Assembly: GCA_003117195.1 (NCBI GenBank)
Contig: BDSI01000028.1
Span: 405,001 to 469,000 of the forward strand
DNA: 64,000 bases
Origin: Eudorina sp. 2006-703-Eu-15
Taxonomy: Eukaryota; Chlorophyta; Chlorophyceae; Chlamydomonadales; Volvocaceae
Direction: 5' to 3'
Shown: positions 31,529-44,800 of the stretch, piece by piece
Layout of the letters: the number at the start of each line of letters is the position of its first letter
How positions within the stretch are numbered: the stretch's first letter is position 1
Program-made: the position numbers and the translations under genes
Notes under the pieces: generated by a model
Seen by the model: the letters and a program-made list of their open reading frames with translations, nothing else
Database searches by the model: none
What the model was told of the DNA's origin: nothing

Positions 31529-34500
31529 ATGAACGACCAAGCGACTTTGCTGAAATGGGCACAACAGCTGTCAGCTTCCCCATATGGCAAGGAGGCTTGC
31601 GCGAAGCTACTGGAGGCGGTGTCACAGCAGCGATTGGCGCTTCCCTCCATACACCAGGCGGGGTTGCTGCAGCCGTTATGTGCCGCTCTTCGTAGTAAGG
31701 TGCGTTAGTCTCCCACCCCAAACGCCCAAAGGGTTCTGCAAGCTTTGCAGGGCCTCCAAACCCTGTTCAATCATTACGGATGCTCAAGAGCACATTGCTT
31801 GTTGTGGTGCACGGGCACCTCCATCCTCGACACAACCTGTAACGGCACAAAACTTGGTATTGCTCTTGCGCACGTCCAGGACAACCCTGCGCAGCAACGT
31901 GCTGTGGCAGTGCTGCTGGAGGCCAGCCGCTGCGGCCCCGGTGGCGAGGTCGAGCTGGCGGCGACGCCGGGATGTTGCCAGGCGCTTCTGGACCTGGTCG
32001 CAACGAACTTGCCCGTGCACAGCAGTGTGTTCGAAGCGGGCACACCGCAACTGCAGCAAGAACCCTCAGGTGGCACAAGCGGCGGTGGGGCCGGCGCTTC
32101 TGCCGCGGCCATGGCGCCCGCTTCAGGCACTGAAGCGGGCAGTGGTGGCCCGCCGGCCGTGGCAAGGGGCCAGTCCCAGCAGCAGCTGCAGCCGCCGCCG
32201 GACCGGTCCGCGGCGCTCAACGCGTGGGAGGACCCCCACGAGGCGGCCCGGGCCGCTTGTACTCTGTTGTGGCGCATCAGCGCGGATGTGGCGGGGCGAG
32301 AGCTGCTGATGGCAAGCACAAGCGCGCTGCTGCAGGTCCTCATGGGTAAGGCGCCAGGGAGGGGTCGGATCTGATCTCCTGATGGCGCCGTGCACGCCGG
32401 GACCCGTGTCCCTGTTCTACAGGTGGCGACGGTCTCAAAGGACCCATAGAGCGAGTGACCCAAATCAGATCCGAGGCCGCTTGTCTGCCGGGCCGACCCA
32501 AATCAAACCCTGTCGAGCCACCACGCCGTGTGCGCGCGGTTGTTGCCCCCACAGTGCTGCTGGGCACGCCCTCGGCCGCGCTGCGGATGGCGGCCAGCGG
32601 CGCCCTGGTCAACTTCAGCCAGGAGCTCCGGGTCCAGTCGCAGCTGGTCAACCGGGCGCAGGTGCGCGGTCGGGGCTGCGCTTCCGGGCGAGCCAATCAA
32701 CGGACTCGCTGCGGACGTCCCCCCTTCCCCCGGTTTGCAGTAACCATCGAAAAAGGGGGCCCACGTACGGTACGACACGGTACGGAGCGCCGGGCCTCGC
32801 CGGGCCTCGGCGTCTGTGCTCGCTTGATGCAACAACACCCTTGACGCCATTGCGGTTGCCATCTTGCCATACCTGTCCACCCCGTCCTGACTGACAATGG
32901 CCCGTGCGTACCTGCGTCGTTACATGGGCGACTGGGACATGGGCGACACACTCCAGGAGCTGGTTCCCATCCTCATGGGCCTCCTGGCTCGGGCAACCCC
33001 CGAGCTGCAGACGGCGCTCGCTGCGGCCGGCCCCTGGCCGTGTTGCAGCGGCGGCGCGGCGGAATCCGCGTCCGCCTCCGGCGGCACATCGCCGGATGTT
33101 GTGTCCCGGAACCCCGTGCTGCTGGCGGCGGCTGCAGCCGCCGCGACGGGTGCGGCCGGCGGCGGCGGCGGTGGCAACCAACTGGGGTTTCCGCGACGGA
33201 GCCTGATGCAGTACAACGACGCCGGACCAGGGGGCGCCCGGACTGCCGGCGCTAGCGGCGGCGGAGCCGCCTGGACCACGTCGCCGTACGGCGGCGCGCC
33301 CGGAATGGCGGCACCGACAGCGGCAGAGGCAGTGGCGGCGACACTGGCCCACGTAGGCGGCCTGCTGCGTGTGCTTTGCTGCAATCCGTCGGTGGCGGCC
33401 GTGATGGCGGGGCAGGACGGCCAACCCATGCGGCGCATGCTGCGCGTGCTGGCGCAGACCGGGGCGATTGCGGCTGCCCTCTCACGCCAGGCGGCGCCGC
33501 TGCTGCAGCCGCAACAGCAACCGGCGACGCCGTCCCCGACGCCGACGGCGCCGCAGCTCCAGCAGCAGGTTTCATCCCATGTGCTGCCGTCCCCACCGCC
33601 CGTGCTGGACTGCCTGGGTCGCTTCCAAGTGCTCTGCGGCGGTGCGGTCGCGGCGCTGGCGGCACATGCGCCGCTTGCCGCGGCCGTCCGGGCCAGCACT
33701 GGCGGCAGCGCACCCGCTGCGGTTGGCCCGGCAGCGGCCTCGACAGTGGCTCCGGCGCTGATGGAAGCGCTGTATGCATCCTGCTGCGAGGCGGACAGCG
33801 GTTGCGTGGCCGTGCTGATGGCCAACCCGGGCGTGGCGACGGCCCTGGCGCTGGCGCTGCAGTACGGCGCGCGGGTGCTCGGCGTGGAGGCAAACTTGTC
33901 GCTGCCCCACCCACACGCTCAGATGTGGTCTGGCGGCATCGCCAAGTCTCCGAGCACCGGCGGCAGCGGCCTGGGCAGCACGCCGGACCCCAGTGTGCAT
34001 GGACTGAGCCATGGCGGGGCAGCGCCGGGCGCCGGGGTGCCCGCGGGCGTGATGGCGGACGGCGCTGCCGGCGGCGCGGGCGGTGGTGTCGTCGGGTGCG
34101 GCGTCCTCGACGCCGGCGGTGCGCTCGGCGCCGCTGTGTACGCCCTCCACGTGCTGCGGCTGGCGGCGGGCAGTAGCCTGACCACGGAGGCCCTCGTAGC
34201 GGCCGACTGCGGCGCCATGCCGATTCTCCGTACACTGTCGTACTTTCTCGTCCATCGCAGCATGGATCAGACCACGGCGCTGGGCGAGGAGGCGTTCGCC
34301 GTACAAGCGCTGGCCAGCGGCACGTTGGCGCGCCTCGCCGAGCAGCCGGCCGCGCGTAACCTGTCCGTGATTCGTGAGGCCCTGGGCCCGCCACGGGAGG
34401 TGCTATCCGCCATGGCGATGGTGCTCATGATGCGGCCGGTGGCGCCGCCGCCGCTGGTGTGGGGAGCTACCGCCGGCGATATGGCGGCGGCCGCCAGCCG

Positions 34501-37500
34501 CAGCTTCCTGGCGGCGCTGTTGGCTGCCATCGCGCAGTACGGTCCGTACAATTACGACATGTTCACGCAGGTGTGCCTGGGAGCACGTGGGAAGCCCTCT
34601 CGGACAGCCGCGCCGCGTGCCGAGCCCCGACGGGTTGAGGGCATGCCGCTGTGTCCCGTCTTCGTGTCGCGACCAACCGTTAGGGGTGTCACGTTATAAT
34701 ATCTGTCCTCGAATTCTTGCAATGCTGTCATTTCGTGTCTGCCAACAGGTGATCGTTAACACGCGCGGCGCAGTGGGCACCATTATCTCCCTGTTGCCTT
34801 CTCCGGCTGCTACCTCCACACGCGGGGATCGAACGGGCGATTCCCAGCAGCAGCTGCAGTCCGCCTCCGCCTCCGTCGACCTCGGCGCGTCTCTGGGCCG
34901 CGGCGGCGGCGCACTGACCCCTGGGTCGTCTGCCACGCTGCCGGCCGGCGCTGCCGCCGCTGCCGCAAGCACCGCCGCCTCCGCCGCCTCGACCGCGACA
35001 GCTGCACGGCCGGAGTCGGCGGCGGCGGGTGGCAGCGCCGCGGGGGAGCCTTACGAGGACGCGTATGCGGCCGGTGTGGAGGCGGCGTTGGCGCTGTGCA
35101 CGGTGGCGGCGCACAGCCGCGACGTGGCGCGGGTCATGGCGGGCAAGACCACACTCGTGCCGACTCTGCTGGCGGTGCTGCGGGAGCGGCGGCCAGGTGA
35201 GGGCCTGCGGCCGGGGGCCGGGAGAGGTCTCTGCTAGATGGGAGTAAGGTCCGCAGCTGCATTAAGTGCAGAAGCTCCGGTTTCCGCACACCGCCGTGGT
35301 TTCAGCACACCGCCGTGGCCAGGGCGGTGCGCCCGTCACCCCCAGCTTCCGACCTCCAACTTCATCAACCGAGTCAGTATGTTTAGCAGTCCGCGTCGCT
35401 GTCCTGAAAATGAAAAGTGTGCGGATCAGAATTCAGGTAGCAGCCCCTGAGCAGCTCCTCCGCAGCTCTTTCGTAGTGACATGGCATTTTCGGACTTCTC
35501 ATTGATCTTATGCCAGCCGCCTCGCAGCAGTGGTGGGAGGTTTGTTTTGCAACTGGAATGCACCTAATCCCCGTTTGGATACCCTGCCTGATGCTTTCGC
35601 CTCGGATGCGCGCTGGCCTGTGGGCCGGGCCCCAGACCGCACGTCGCTCTCCGGGGGTCCTGATCACTGCACACACACACACGTGGTCGGGCGGGTCCTG
35701 TTCTGCCTGCTTAAATAACACACGTGGTCGGGCGGGTCACACGTGGTGCGCCCCCGAGGTTCCTGGCCATGCTCCATGCAGCGGAGGCCTAGGGCACATC
35801 TTGGCTTGTCACGGACTTTCTGATCCTCTACTTGAGCAATTACGGCAGGATCGCACCTTTTCGTGTCCCTGGCGGGTCTTACTGTCCACCACCGCAGTCC
35901 AACCCGTCACGGTTTCCGACCCCGCCGGAGCCGGCTGGCAGTGGCAGTGGCAGGCGGGCCTGCGGGTCAAGGTTCTGCGCCTGCTGTGCACACTCACCAC
36001 GCAGGTGGGCGGGTTACGGCATGGTGTGATTCAAGACGCGCCTGGTGACGAAACCACCGCCCGTCTCTGGGTGGCTGGGGCTGGGCGGGTGCGATAGCCG
36101 TGGTCTACCCGCGTGGCTGCTGCGTTGGTTCTGAACCCTTGGGGCCCACAGCCGCCATGCCATCTCCCAGCAAGGATGGAGTACCCCGAATGAGTTGCGC
36201 CTTCAGGGCTAGCGGTGTGACCGGCAGACGGGAAAGCAGCTTGGTCGGGGCCCGGGCGGGTCCGGGCTGGTGCGCTGGTGCGCACGCGACACGCTGTAGT
36301 GCTGTAGTACTCGGCGGCACATAGGGCACCGTAACCTGGGGTGACATGGTCGTCAATGCCAGCGTTACTGCGCCACGGGGTCCTCTGCGGGTGCCGCACC
36401 TCACCGGTCGTGGCGACCGGTCGTGGCGATGCTGGGCGTAAGTGTAGGTAGGCGGGTGTCGCCCCTCACGGCCGCATCTCACGGCGAGGGGAGAACGGCG
36501 CTGCGAGGGGCTGTCCCTGGAGCCCCCTGCCTTGCAAGCGTCCCCGTCCTGACACGATCTTCTGACCGGTTTGCCATCTCTGTTTTTTGCGCACCGCCTG
36601 CCGTTTCCCGTCCACTACCTCCTGTCCGGCTCCCTCCCCCGTCCCCGGCACCACCACCCGGTGGTCCCTTGGTCTGAATTGCGCCATGTCAATACCAACC
36701 GGGCAGCTGGGCGAGCCGTCCGTCCGTTCTGACCTGGTGGCGGACTCGGGACTGGTGCCCGCTCTGGCGCACTGTCTGGGGCCGCACCAGCCGCCCGGGG
36801 TGGTGGCGGCGGCGCTGGAGTGGCTGGCGCTGTTGCTGCAGCACCCGGCGTTCCTGCAGGACAGGATGCAGGGTGCGGGAAAGGGCGGAAAAGGGGCGGG
36901 CGTGTCGGGGCGGGGCAGGAGAGCCGCAATGGCTGCCAGCCAGGGACCGCCAAGGGGGGGGCCTCCGCTCATTTCATGCAGCAGAAGTCACGTGCGTTTC
37001 ACGACCAGACCGCCTTGGCCGCATTTAACAGAGATTGAGAAAAAACAAAGCAATCGGGATTCGTTTGTATCCATGATTTGGGCTGGCTTGCAACTGTTCA
37101 TGCTGGGAAGCCTTTGCACCGCCGCAAGGCTGGTCTGTGGTCGCCCATGTGCGGCACACGCACGTGACACACCCGCGTGCTGGTGTCGTGCGCACTCCCC
37201 TGCGACCCCTCCAGGCCCTGTCGTCAACGAGTTTCTGGGTCGGGTCCTGGAGCTGCTACAGCTGCTTCCCCACGCAGGCGTGAATGTAGCTGCAGGCACG
37301 CTGACGCCCTCCCGCGCCGCCTCCCTGGCGGCGGCGCTTTCGCTCAGCCTGGGCGGCGGCAACACAGGCAGCTCCACGCCCGGAAGCGCGGGCGCGGCCG
37401 GCGGACCCGGCGGCGGGAGCGGAACGCTGGCGACGGCAGCCTCCGCCGCGGCAGCGGCGGCCGCGAGCCGCGGCGGCCGGCCGGGCATTGCTGGCGGCCT

Positions 37501-38855
37501 TCACAGCGGCAGCCGCAGTGGGCGCCACGACGGCCCCGGCAGCCTGAACAGCAGTCTGGGCGGCCCTGCTCGCGGCGGCCCGCTGGCCACCCTCATGTCT
37601 GGCTCGTCGCCGTCGACGGCGGGCCCAACGGCGGCGGGGCCGCCGCAGGACCACGCGGCTGGCAACCCGGCGGTGGCCGCGGCTGCGGCGGTGGCCCTGC
37701 ACCGGCTGGTGTCCATCAGCGTCCCGCTCCGAAGCCAGCTGTGTGCGGTTCCGGGGCTGGTTCCCGCGCTGCTGCGGCAGGTGCACCGGCTGCTGGACCA
37801 GCTGGCTGTGGACGGGTGCGTGGCTGCATGAGGGGGGGCGGGTCGCGTCGGCGCCGGGTCCAAGGCGTTCCGTGCATGTTTGTGTCTCGTGTGTCATCCG
37901 CCCCTGGGGCTGTCCTGGGTCGCGGATGACCGCGTCCTCGGCTGCGCGTCTATGACTCAATTTTCTTTGGCCCCGGCACATTTTTCAGTTGAAGCCGGGG
38001 TCTTGAGACGCTTGGCAACACCTGCACCGTGCGTGTGTGTAGTCGATACATAGCTCCTCAGGCCTGGGCCGCTGGCCGACCCAGCGGCCCATCCACACGA
38101 GGAGATCGCCGAAGCGCCTCCGCATTCGTGCTCGCCTGCTGCTGCAGTACCCCGCCGTAACTCTGGTGAGCAGAGCGACCCCTGCCTCAATCCCGTTGCC
38201 CCACGTGTGGCCCTACCCGCCCTCCCGCAGCTACGTCCTGCCGGCAGTGACCGCCACGCGCCTGTCTGCGCTCCTCGCCGTGCTGTGCGTCCTGGCGGAC
38301 TCGGGCGACCCCTCCGGGCTGGACACCTTCCCCATGCTGCTGCAGCGCAAGCTCAGCACGGTGAGCAGCTACAACGGCCGCCGCCTCCTGAAGCGCTTCT
38401 CCAGCACCGCAAGCGACGCGACGTTTGGCGCCATCGGCGGCGTCGGCGCCGCCGCCCTGAGCTCCGGCGGCGCGTCCCGCCACGACGCTGACGCCGGCCC
38501 GACCGGCGCTGGCGGCGGCGGCGCCGCCGCCAACGGCGCCGCGGACGCCCTGCGTCAGATGCTGGACACGCCGTACTGCATGGACGTGTTGTGCGAGGCG
38601 ATCGACGTCACGCATGCCGTACTGGAAGCGGAGGAGCGCGCGACGCATGGCCGCAGCGTCGGCGGCGCCGGCGGCCTGGTTGACAGGCCCTCCGCGGCGG
38701 CAACGAGCAGGGCGGTGTCACCGTACGGCGGTGGCGGGCTCAGCCCGGCCGCGGTTGACACGGGCCTGGGCGTGAGCCCGTCGCGCGTCTCCGTGGCAAT
38801 GCTGGCGGCTGGGCGGACGTCGCCCAACTCACCCGCGGCGAACAGCGCGCAGTGG
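31529..38855 (+). CDS. Armadillo gene, exons 1-9
   Basis: Exons: 31529-31699, 31880-32345, 32555-32661, 32957-34570, 34749-35196, 35898-36004, 36707-36872, 37215-37815 and 38231-38855. Exon 4 is 538 codons and includes LPSPPPVLDCLGRFQVLCGG and a repeat-like VAALAAHAPLAAAVRASTGG. The exon 4 acceptor (32956) has a poor pyrimidine tract and an upstream ATG at 32897 is in frame, so its 5' edge is the least certain here. Intron 7 (36873-37214, 342 nt) is stop-free in frame. Intron 5 (about 700 nt) has a 21-bp direct repeat at 35677-35697 and 35718-35738. Confidence 0.72.
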
Positions 38856-41800
38856 GTAAGGAGCCGTCGCCGCTGCGGGTCCCTTTCGTTCACTTCTGCC
38901 GCCGTGTTGGCCCCGGCTGTGAACACGTGATTCCCCAATTCGCGCTGTGCTATGCAATCCTCGTATCTGGCACGGTGTTGTGTGTAGGCCTGGAAAGGGC
39001 CGAGCCCCCGGAGAGGCCCGCACAAGTCCCGCGCTTATGCCATACTGTTGCACGAGTTCGCCTCACGTCTCTGAGTGCCAATGGTCTGCTTTGCCAATTT
39101 CTTTGCCTGTCGGCCCCGCAGCCTTCGCTGCCGCTCTTCAAGCTGGCAGTGGAGGCCGCTCCACAGGACGGCTGGGGCGCGGGCGGGGCCGGGACGGGGC
39201 CCGGCGGCGGCGGGGGCGGGGGCGCCGGGGGCCTGTCCTCCGCGGCGTCAGTCGCAAGCCGAGGGGCCGCCAGTGGCGGCAGCCCCTGGAGCGGCCGTCA
39301 ACAGCTCCGTGAGAGCTCCGCCGCCTTCTCAGACACGCCCCGCAGCCCCAGCAGGAAGCGGCGGGCGTCCTACGGCGCCATGACGGGCGTAGCGGGTGAG
39401 CGGTCCGGCGCAGTTACGGTGTGGCCGCGGGGGCACGGAAGACGGCTGTGTCATGCCATGGCGGAGGCCAGGTTTGGTTGGTGAGCAGGATGTTAGTTGC
39501 TGACACCAGGCGGCGGCGTAAGATGGTGTGCCTTTACATTAAAGGACTGGGTTTAGTACCTGCAGCATCTTTTCAAGGAAGGCACCTAATGTTGGATGGC
39601 TGCCGGGTCGTCGTTGGGTGGCAGACGGGGATTTCCGCCCGGACCTCCGAGCACGGCCCTAGGACATTCTGAGGGCGCGTGAAGTTGGGGCGGGGCCGCA
39701 GCATTCATACGCCCACACTGCGCGAGCCCACAACAGCCCTTCGAGCTTTAAAACGCCAAGTAGGTGAAACAGCTGTGCCGCCCCCTCTCTGGCAGCAGCG
39801 CTGTTAGTAAATGTGTACCAACTTCCTGTACGGTACCCCTCTGCCGAGGGCCGCCTCACCGCGGCTCCCCGCCATGCCTACGCTCCCTCGCCCCTTCCCG
39901 CAAACCCGGATCCGTCCGGCGCATTCAGACGGCGCCGCAGCCCTCGCATGGGGCCCGGGCGGCGGCAGCTCCGCGGCGGTGGAGCGCGCCGGTGGGGAGC
40001 AGGTGGCGGACATCCGCCGCAACGCGCTGCGCGCCCTGCAGCGCCTGCTGGCGTTCTGGTCGGCAGGGCCCCGCAGCGACGTGGAGCTGGCGGATGCGGT
40101 GCCCGGGCTGCTGGGGGAGCTGGAGGCGGAGTTGGGCACGGCGGTGACGGCCACCTCGACAGGTACGGGCCCTCGAGGTGCGGTACCGCGGGTGGGCATT
40201 TTGGAGGACATGTGCTGCTAGCTGCTAGATGGGCTATTTGCCTAGACCCTAGAGGACTTTTGCCGGTTGAAAGCGGCACAGGGCGTTGGTGCGGTAGGTG
40301 CTGACCTCGACCTCACGCTTGTCTTGTTCTGTTTGGTGATGGGCTGCCCCCTGCAGCAGCGGGTATGCGTCCGGACCCGCATCAGATACAGCTGTCGTGC
40401 CGTAGCGGCCGCGCCAACAGGCCGGCCGGCACGCTGCCGCCGCTGCCGCCGCCGCTGCCGCCGCCGCTGGGAGACGTGGTCATGGTGTCGTACGCTGGCG
40501 GCAAGGCGGCCGGCGCGGGCGGCGAGAGGGGCGAGGGCGCGGGCGCAGCGCCGGGCGGCACGGGCGGAGGTGGCCAGCTGCACATCGCGGTGCTTCGTCG
40601 CGTTGTGCAGGTGAAGAGGTGGCGGTGCCGTCGGGGGTTCGAATGCGCGTTCTACGTTTACACCGTAGCCCTGATACGTCAGTCGGTGGGGCCCATTGGC
40701 GACAGCCGGCGGCGCCTCCTCGCCTGCCCTGCTGGGTGCCCTCTGTCCAGCTGCACGTCCAGATGCAGCGAAGTGCGCTCGTTGACGTGGGGTTTGCGCG
40801 TGACACCTGGAAGTGGACTCCCCAACAGCCTCACCGCCATCCGTGCAGCTCTGAATGCCTGTGGTCGTAGTTGGCCTGCCCGGGCCCTCCGTCCCCCTGA
40901 CAAGCTGACAAGCTGACAAACACGGCGGTGGTGCTGGTGGTGGTGGTGGTGGTGGTGGTGGGCTCCTGCCAGGTGTGCTGCAAGCTGATGGTCCCCTCCG
41001 AGCCCCCCGCGCTCCGCACCTGCGCCACCGCCGTGGTGGGCTCCATCCTGGCGCTATCGGAGGAGCTGGCGGCGGTGCTGGCGCTGACGCTGCCGCAGCT
41101 GCTGGACAGGTGAGTGCGGGCCCCGGGGCTCCCGGGTCGCCGATCAGGCCATGGACAGATGATCTCACTGACTGTGTGCTGGCTGTCGGGTGCCTCTGGA
41201 CACGGACACATCTCTCTATCCATCTACTGGTGTTGTGTGTAGAAGCAGGAGATCAGGGTCGAGCATTCCGATTGGTTGAAGGTTGAGAGACAGGCCTGCC
41301 CTCACCCGGGAGACTGCTTCGGAACCGATTATCTCACCCTGACTAAGGCCCACCAAACCGCCACCTAAATGTGGCCCACTAATCCGCCGTCCGCATGTAC
41401 CCTACCGCACGTACCGTACCTTGATGGCTGACCCCAGGTTGATGGACACTGTCGGGCTGATGGCCGGCGGCGGCACCGCTGCCGCAAACGGTACGATCGC
41501 TGGCGCCGTCAGCGGCGGCGGCGCCGTCGCCGTGGGCGGCGCCGTCTCGGCCGCTGCCGCCGCAGCGGCCAGTGTTGTGATGCGGCTGGACAAGCCGTCG
41601 GCGGGGGGAGCGGCAGGCGCCGTCGGCAACGGCAGGGCCGGCGCGCCCGGTGTTGGCAGCGCCAGCGCCGACGGCGGCGGCGCGGACGGCATGGTCGCCG
41701 AGCTGCAGGATCGACTCCAGCTTGACGCGGAGGCGAGCTTGACGGCTCTGGATGTGCTGCTGCAGCTGGCGAACAACAGCTGGGCGCGGGTAGGCGGTTT

Positions 41801-44800
41801 CGGCCTCAGGAGAGGGCCATACCACAGCTTTTGGGTTCGGCAGCAGCTCGACGGCTGCCCGTTTAAGCTAAACTTCGGGATAGCGAGAAGCGCTGCACCC
41901 TCATATGACCACGAGCTTCCTTTCCCCTGTGACTTGACTTGGCAGCGACCCGCTAGTGACCTCCGCCCCTTGATCGCACTTCCGCACGGGGTCACCGCGC
42001 CGACTAGCTCCGCTGCTCCCCCGCTCAAACCTGGCCCCCTGTTTCGGTCGCTGCCGGGTTTCGGGCCCCAGGCCCGCCTGGCGAACCACCCCCGGCTGGC
42101 CGAGGCCCTGCACGCGCTGCTGGAGGAGGACGCGGTGGTTACGCTGCGAGCGCTCATAGAGGCGGCGCAGCAGCAGCCGCAGCCGCAGCCGGGGCAGCCA
42201 CACGGCGTCCCGCCGGGGACGCAGCAGCCGGGCGGGCCGCACCCTACACAGCAGCCGGGGCAGCAGCACAGGGGATCCCACGCGCAGCCGGGGGCCGCTA
42301 ACGCCGGGGGTCAGGGTCCGCTGCCTCCGCAGCAGAGCGGCGGCCGACCGGCCCCGCATGGAAGCCCCGGGGATGCGCGGCGGGCTGCCGAGGTGACCCG
42401 GGGGTCGGGAGAGGGCGGCCCCGGGGCCGGAGGTGCCGGCGGCCAGGTGGCTCCAGGTGCGGTGCGGTGCTGCGCGGCGGGGGCCTTGTGAGACAGCTTG
42501 ATGGGATGACCAATAGGAGGAAAGGAAAGAGAACGCTGCGTGACGTCGTGGGCGTGGTTTTCCCTCCGCAATTGCCGCGGGGTGTTCGCTCTCTCCACAC
42601 CTACAGTCGCATCTCCACGTAGTCTTCGTATGGGGCCCGCTGCAGCGCCACAGCGAGTCCAAAGTACACAGTGCGGCGGTAAATGGAGTCGGCCCTGAAT
42701 GGAGCCCACAACCGGCCGCGTCCTTCCGCGTCTCCTCGTCGGCCGTCGGCCCTCCTCTGTTCCGGCGTCAGCACCGACACGACCGGCCCCGCAATCCCGC
42801 CCGCAGGCGCCTCGATGTTGTCGCTGTCTCTGGCCAGCAGCGGCTCCCTCATGACCGGTAGCTCGGGGGACGTCCGCGTGCTGGCGGCCCAGCTGGTGGT
42901 GGCGCTGGCGCCAAACATCAGCCGCCCGCTGCTGCCGCCGGGGCCGGTCTCGGAACGGGGCGGCCTCCTCAGGTGGGCGCGAGCTGAGGGGCGGTGGACG
43001 CTGCTGCTGTCCGGGTGACAGCTGCAGCGTGGAAGGGCTCATCCGCGGTTTGTCGCCACGTGCGGCGAGTCAGGCTGGGCACTGTGATGCTGGGCACGTG
43101 AGCTGCAGACGAGCTGCAGCTCCAGGGCAGTCCGTTTGCCACAGCGACAATGGGGATGCCGATGCGTGCCGAGTGGCGGCCGGCCGCCAGAGTGGCCCGC
43201 GGTGTTGTCCTGGTTCATGCCATACCAAGGTCTCCGAGCTTGCTTTACCGTTTGGGCAGCCGTAATGCTGTTGCGATCTTACCTAATTTGACTTTGCAGC
43301 ACCCTCGCAACCCACCCGGCCGCTCAACTGCTGGGTGCGCGCTCCGTGCGCCATCCGCGCCCGCCCGCCTGCCCCATGAACTCCATTCATTCTGCCCACA
43401 CTGCCGGTATCTCGGTATCCCGACTGCAGCGCGCTGGATGCGCTGCTCCGTGAGGGCGGTCGGGGACCCCAGGGACTCAGCCTGGCCCTGGCGGCGCTGT
43501 GGGCGCTGGTGGCCTCCCCGGGTGGTGCGGCGGCGGTGGCGGCCTCCTCGGTGCCCCGCAGCCTGGTGGCGGTGCTGCGGCAGGGCACGTCGCCGCAGTC
43601 GCCGGTGGGGCAGGCACCGCTTGATCCGGCCACCCGGGCCCAGGTGAGACAGTAAGGAAACCGCCAAGTGTATGTGTAAGTTTATGCTTCGGCCGGGGAC
43701 ATGTAGGCACGGTAGCATCCCTGTGTGAATGAACGTTACAGCGGACCCCGAAACGGGGTCAACGATGTATACCTGGGCAGGCCCCAGCAGGCCCCACCGA
43801 CAATGGCGGCGAGACACCTCCCTGTGTCCGAATCACTCTCGACAGGACTGCACGTGGGGGCGCCGCCCCATACGTACGCATGTGTGTGCGCACATTCATT
43901 TCTTAATGTAATGAGTGGCCGGTACCATATATCCTGGCTAGGGCGTCGATTTGGCTTCAATTCCGCACCCCGCCACTCAACCTAGCAGCCTGCGCCGCCT
44001 GTCCGGCTCCATGTGCTGCGTGCGACGCAGGCGGTGGGCGTGCTGGCGGCGCTCATCCAGCGCCTGGACTCCGGCGCCGCGTCTACCCTGGCGGCGGTGG
44101 AGGGCCTGGCGGCGGCGCTGCTTGACGTCATGGCGGCGGCGGCGGACTTGCTGGCGCGGTGCGTGCGACAGAGCAACGGCAGCTCCGGCGCTGTCGTGCC
44201 CTCCGGCCAGAGCTCCTCCCCCAAGGCCGGAGCCGGCGGCGCCAGCATGTTTGGTGGCGGCGGCGGCGCCGCCGCCGCGTCGTCGTTCCTGCAGAGCAGC
44301 AGCGGCGACCTGCCCGATGTGGCGTTGCTGGAGCAGACGGCGCATCAGCTGCTGTGGAGCGTGGCGGCGGTGGCGGTGCTGTCCCGCAGTGCTGCGGTGG
44401 CGGCGCGCTTCGCCAGCCTCAAGGCGCTGCAGCCTGCGTTGCTGGCGGCACTGAAGGTGGGGTTCGTGATGGGTGCCCAGAAGGTTGGAAATGGCGGTGC
44501 GTACAGGTCATACAGGTCGTACATTCTCGCTGCCACATCCTTGATAACACATTTCCTTTCTTCCACGCCGCGATGCCTTGCACTCCCTCCCGCATGAAGC
44601 ATGACAGTCTGCATCTGCATCGCGCTCCTGTGTTTCCTCGCGAGCCTGCGACCCGAGTGCGCCGTACGATCCAGCTCCTCCTCACCTACCCTGGCTCGGG
44701 TCGGGTCGCTGGTGCCGTATTTTCCTTTGTACGGCCCATCCAGATGCGGCCGCTGGACATCCAGTGGTATGCCGCGGGGCTGGTGGGCAACCTGGCGGGG

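Noticed and set aside
32897..32956. In-frame ATG upstream of armadillo exon 4 as a separate gene start
   Set aside because: Exons 1-3 join in phase to an acceptor at 32956, giving continuous armadillo sequence, so a new start is not needed.
32920..33825. 301-codon minus-strand open frame
   Set aside because: Another antisense shadow of armadillo exon 4; no motifs and no splice partners.
33252..34394. 380-codon minus-strand open frame
   Set aside because: It lies opposite exon 4 of the armadillo gene and is Arg/Pro-rich, the usual antisense shadow of GC-rich coding DNA.
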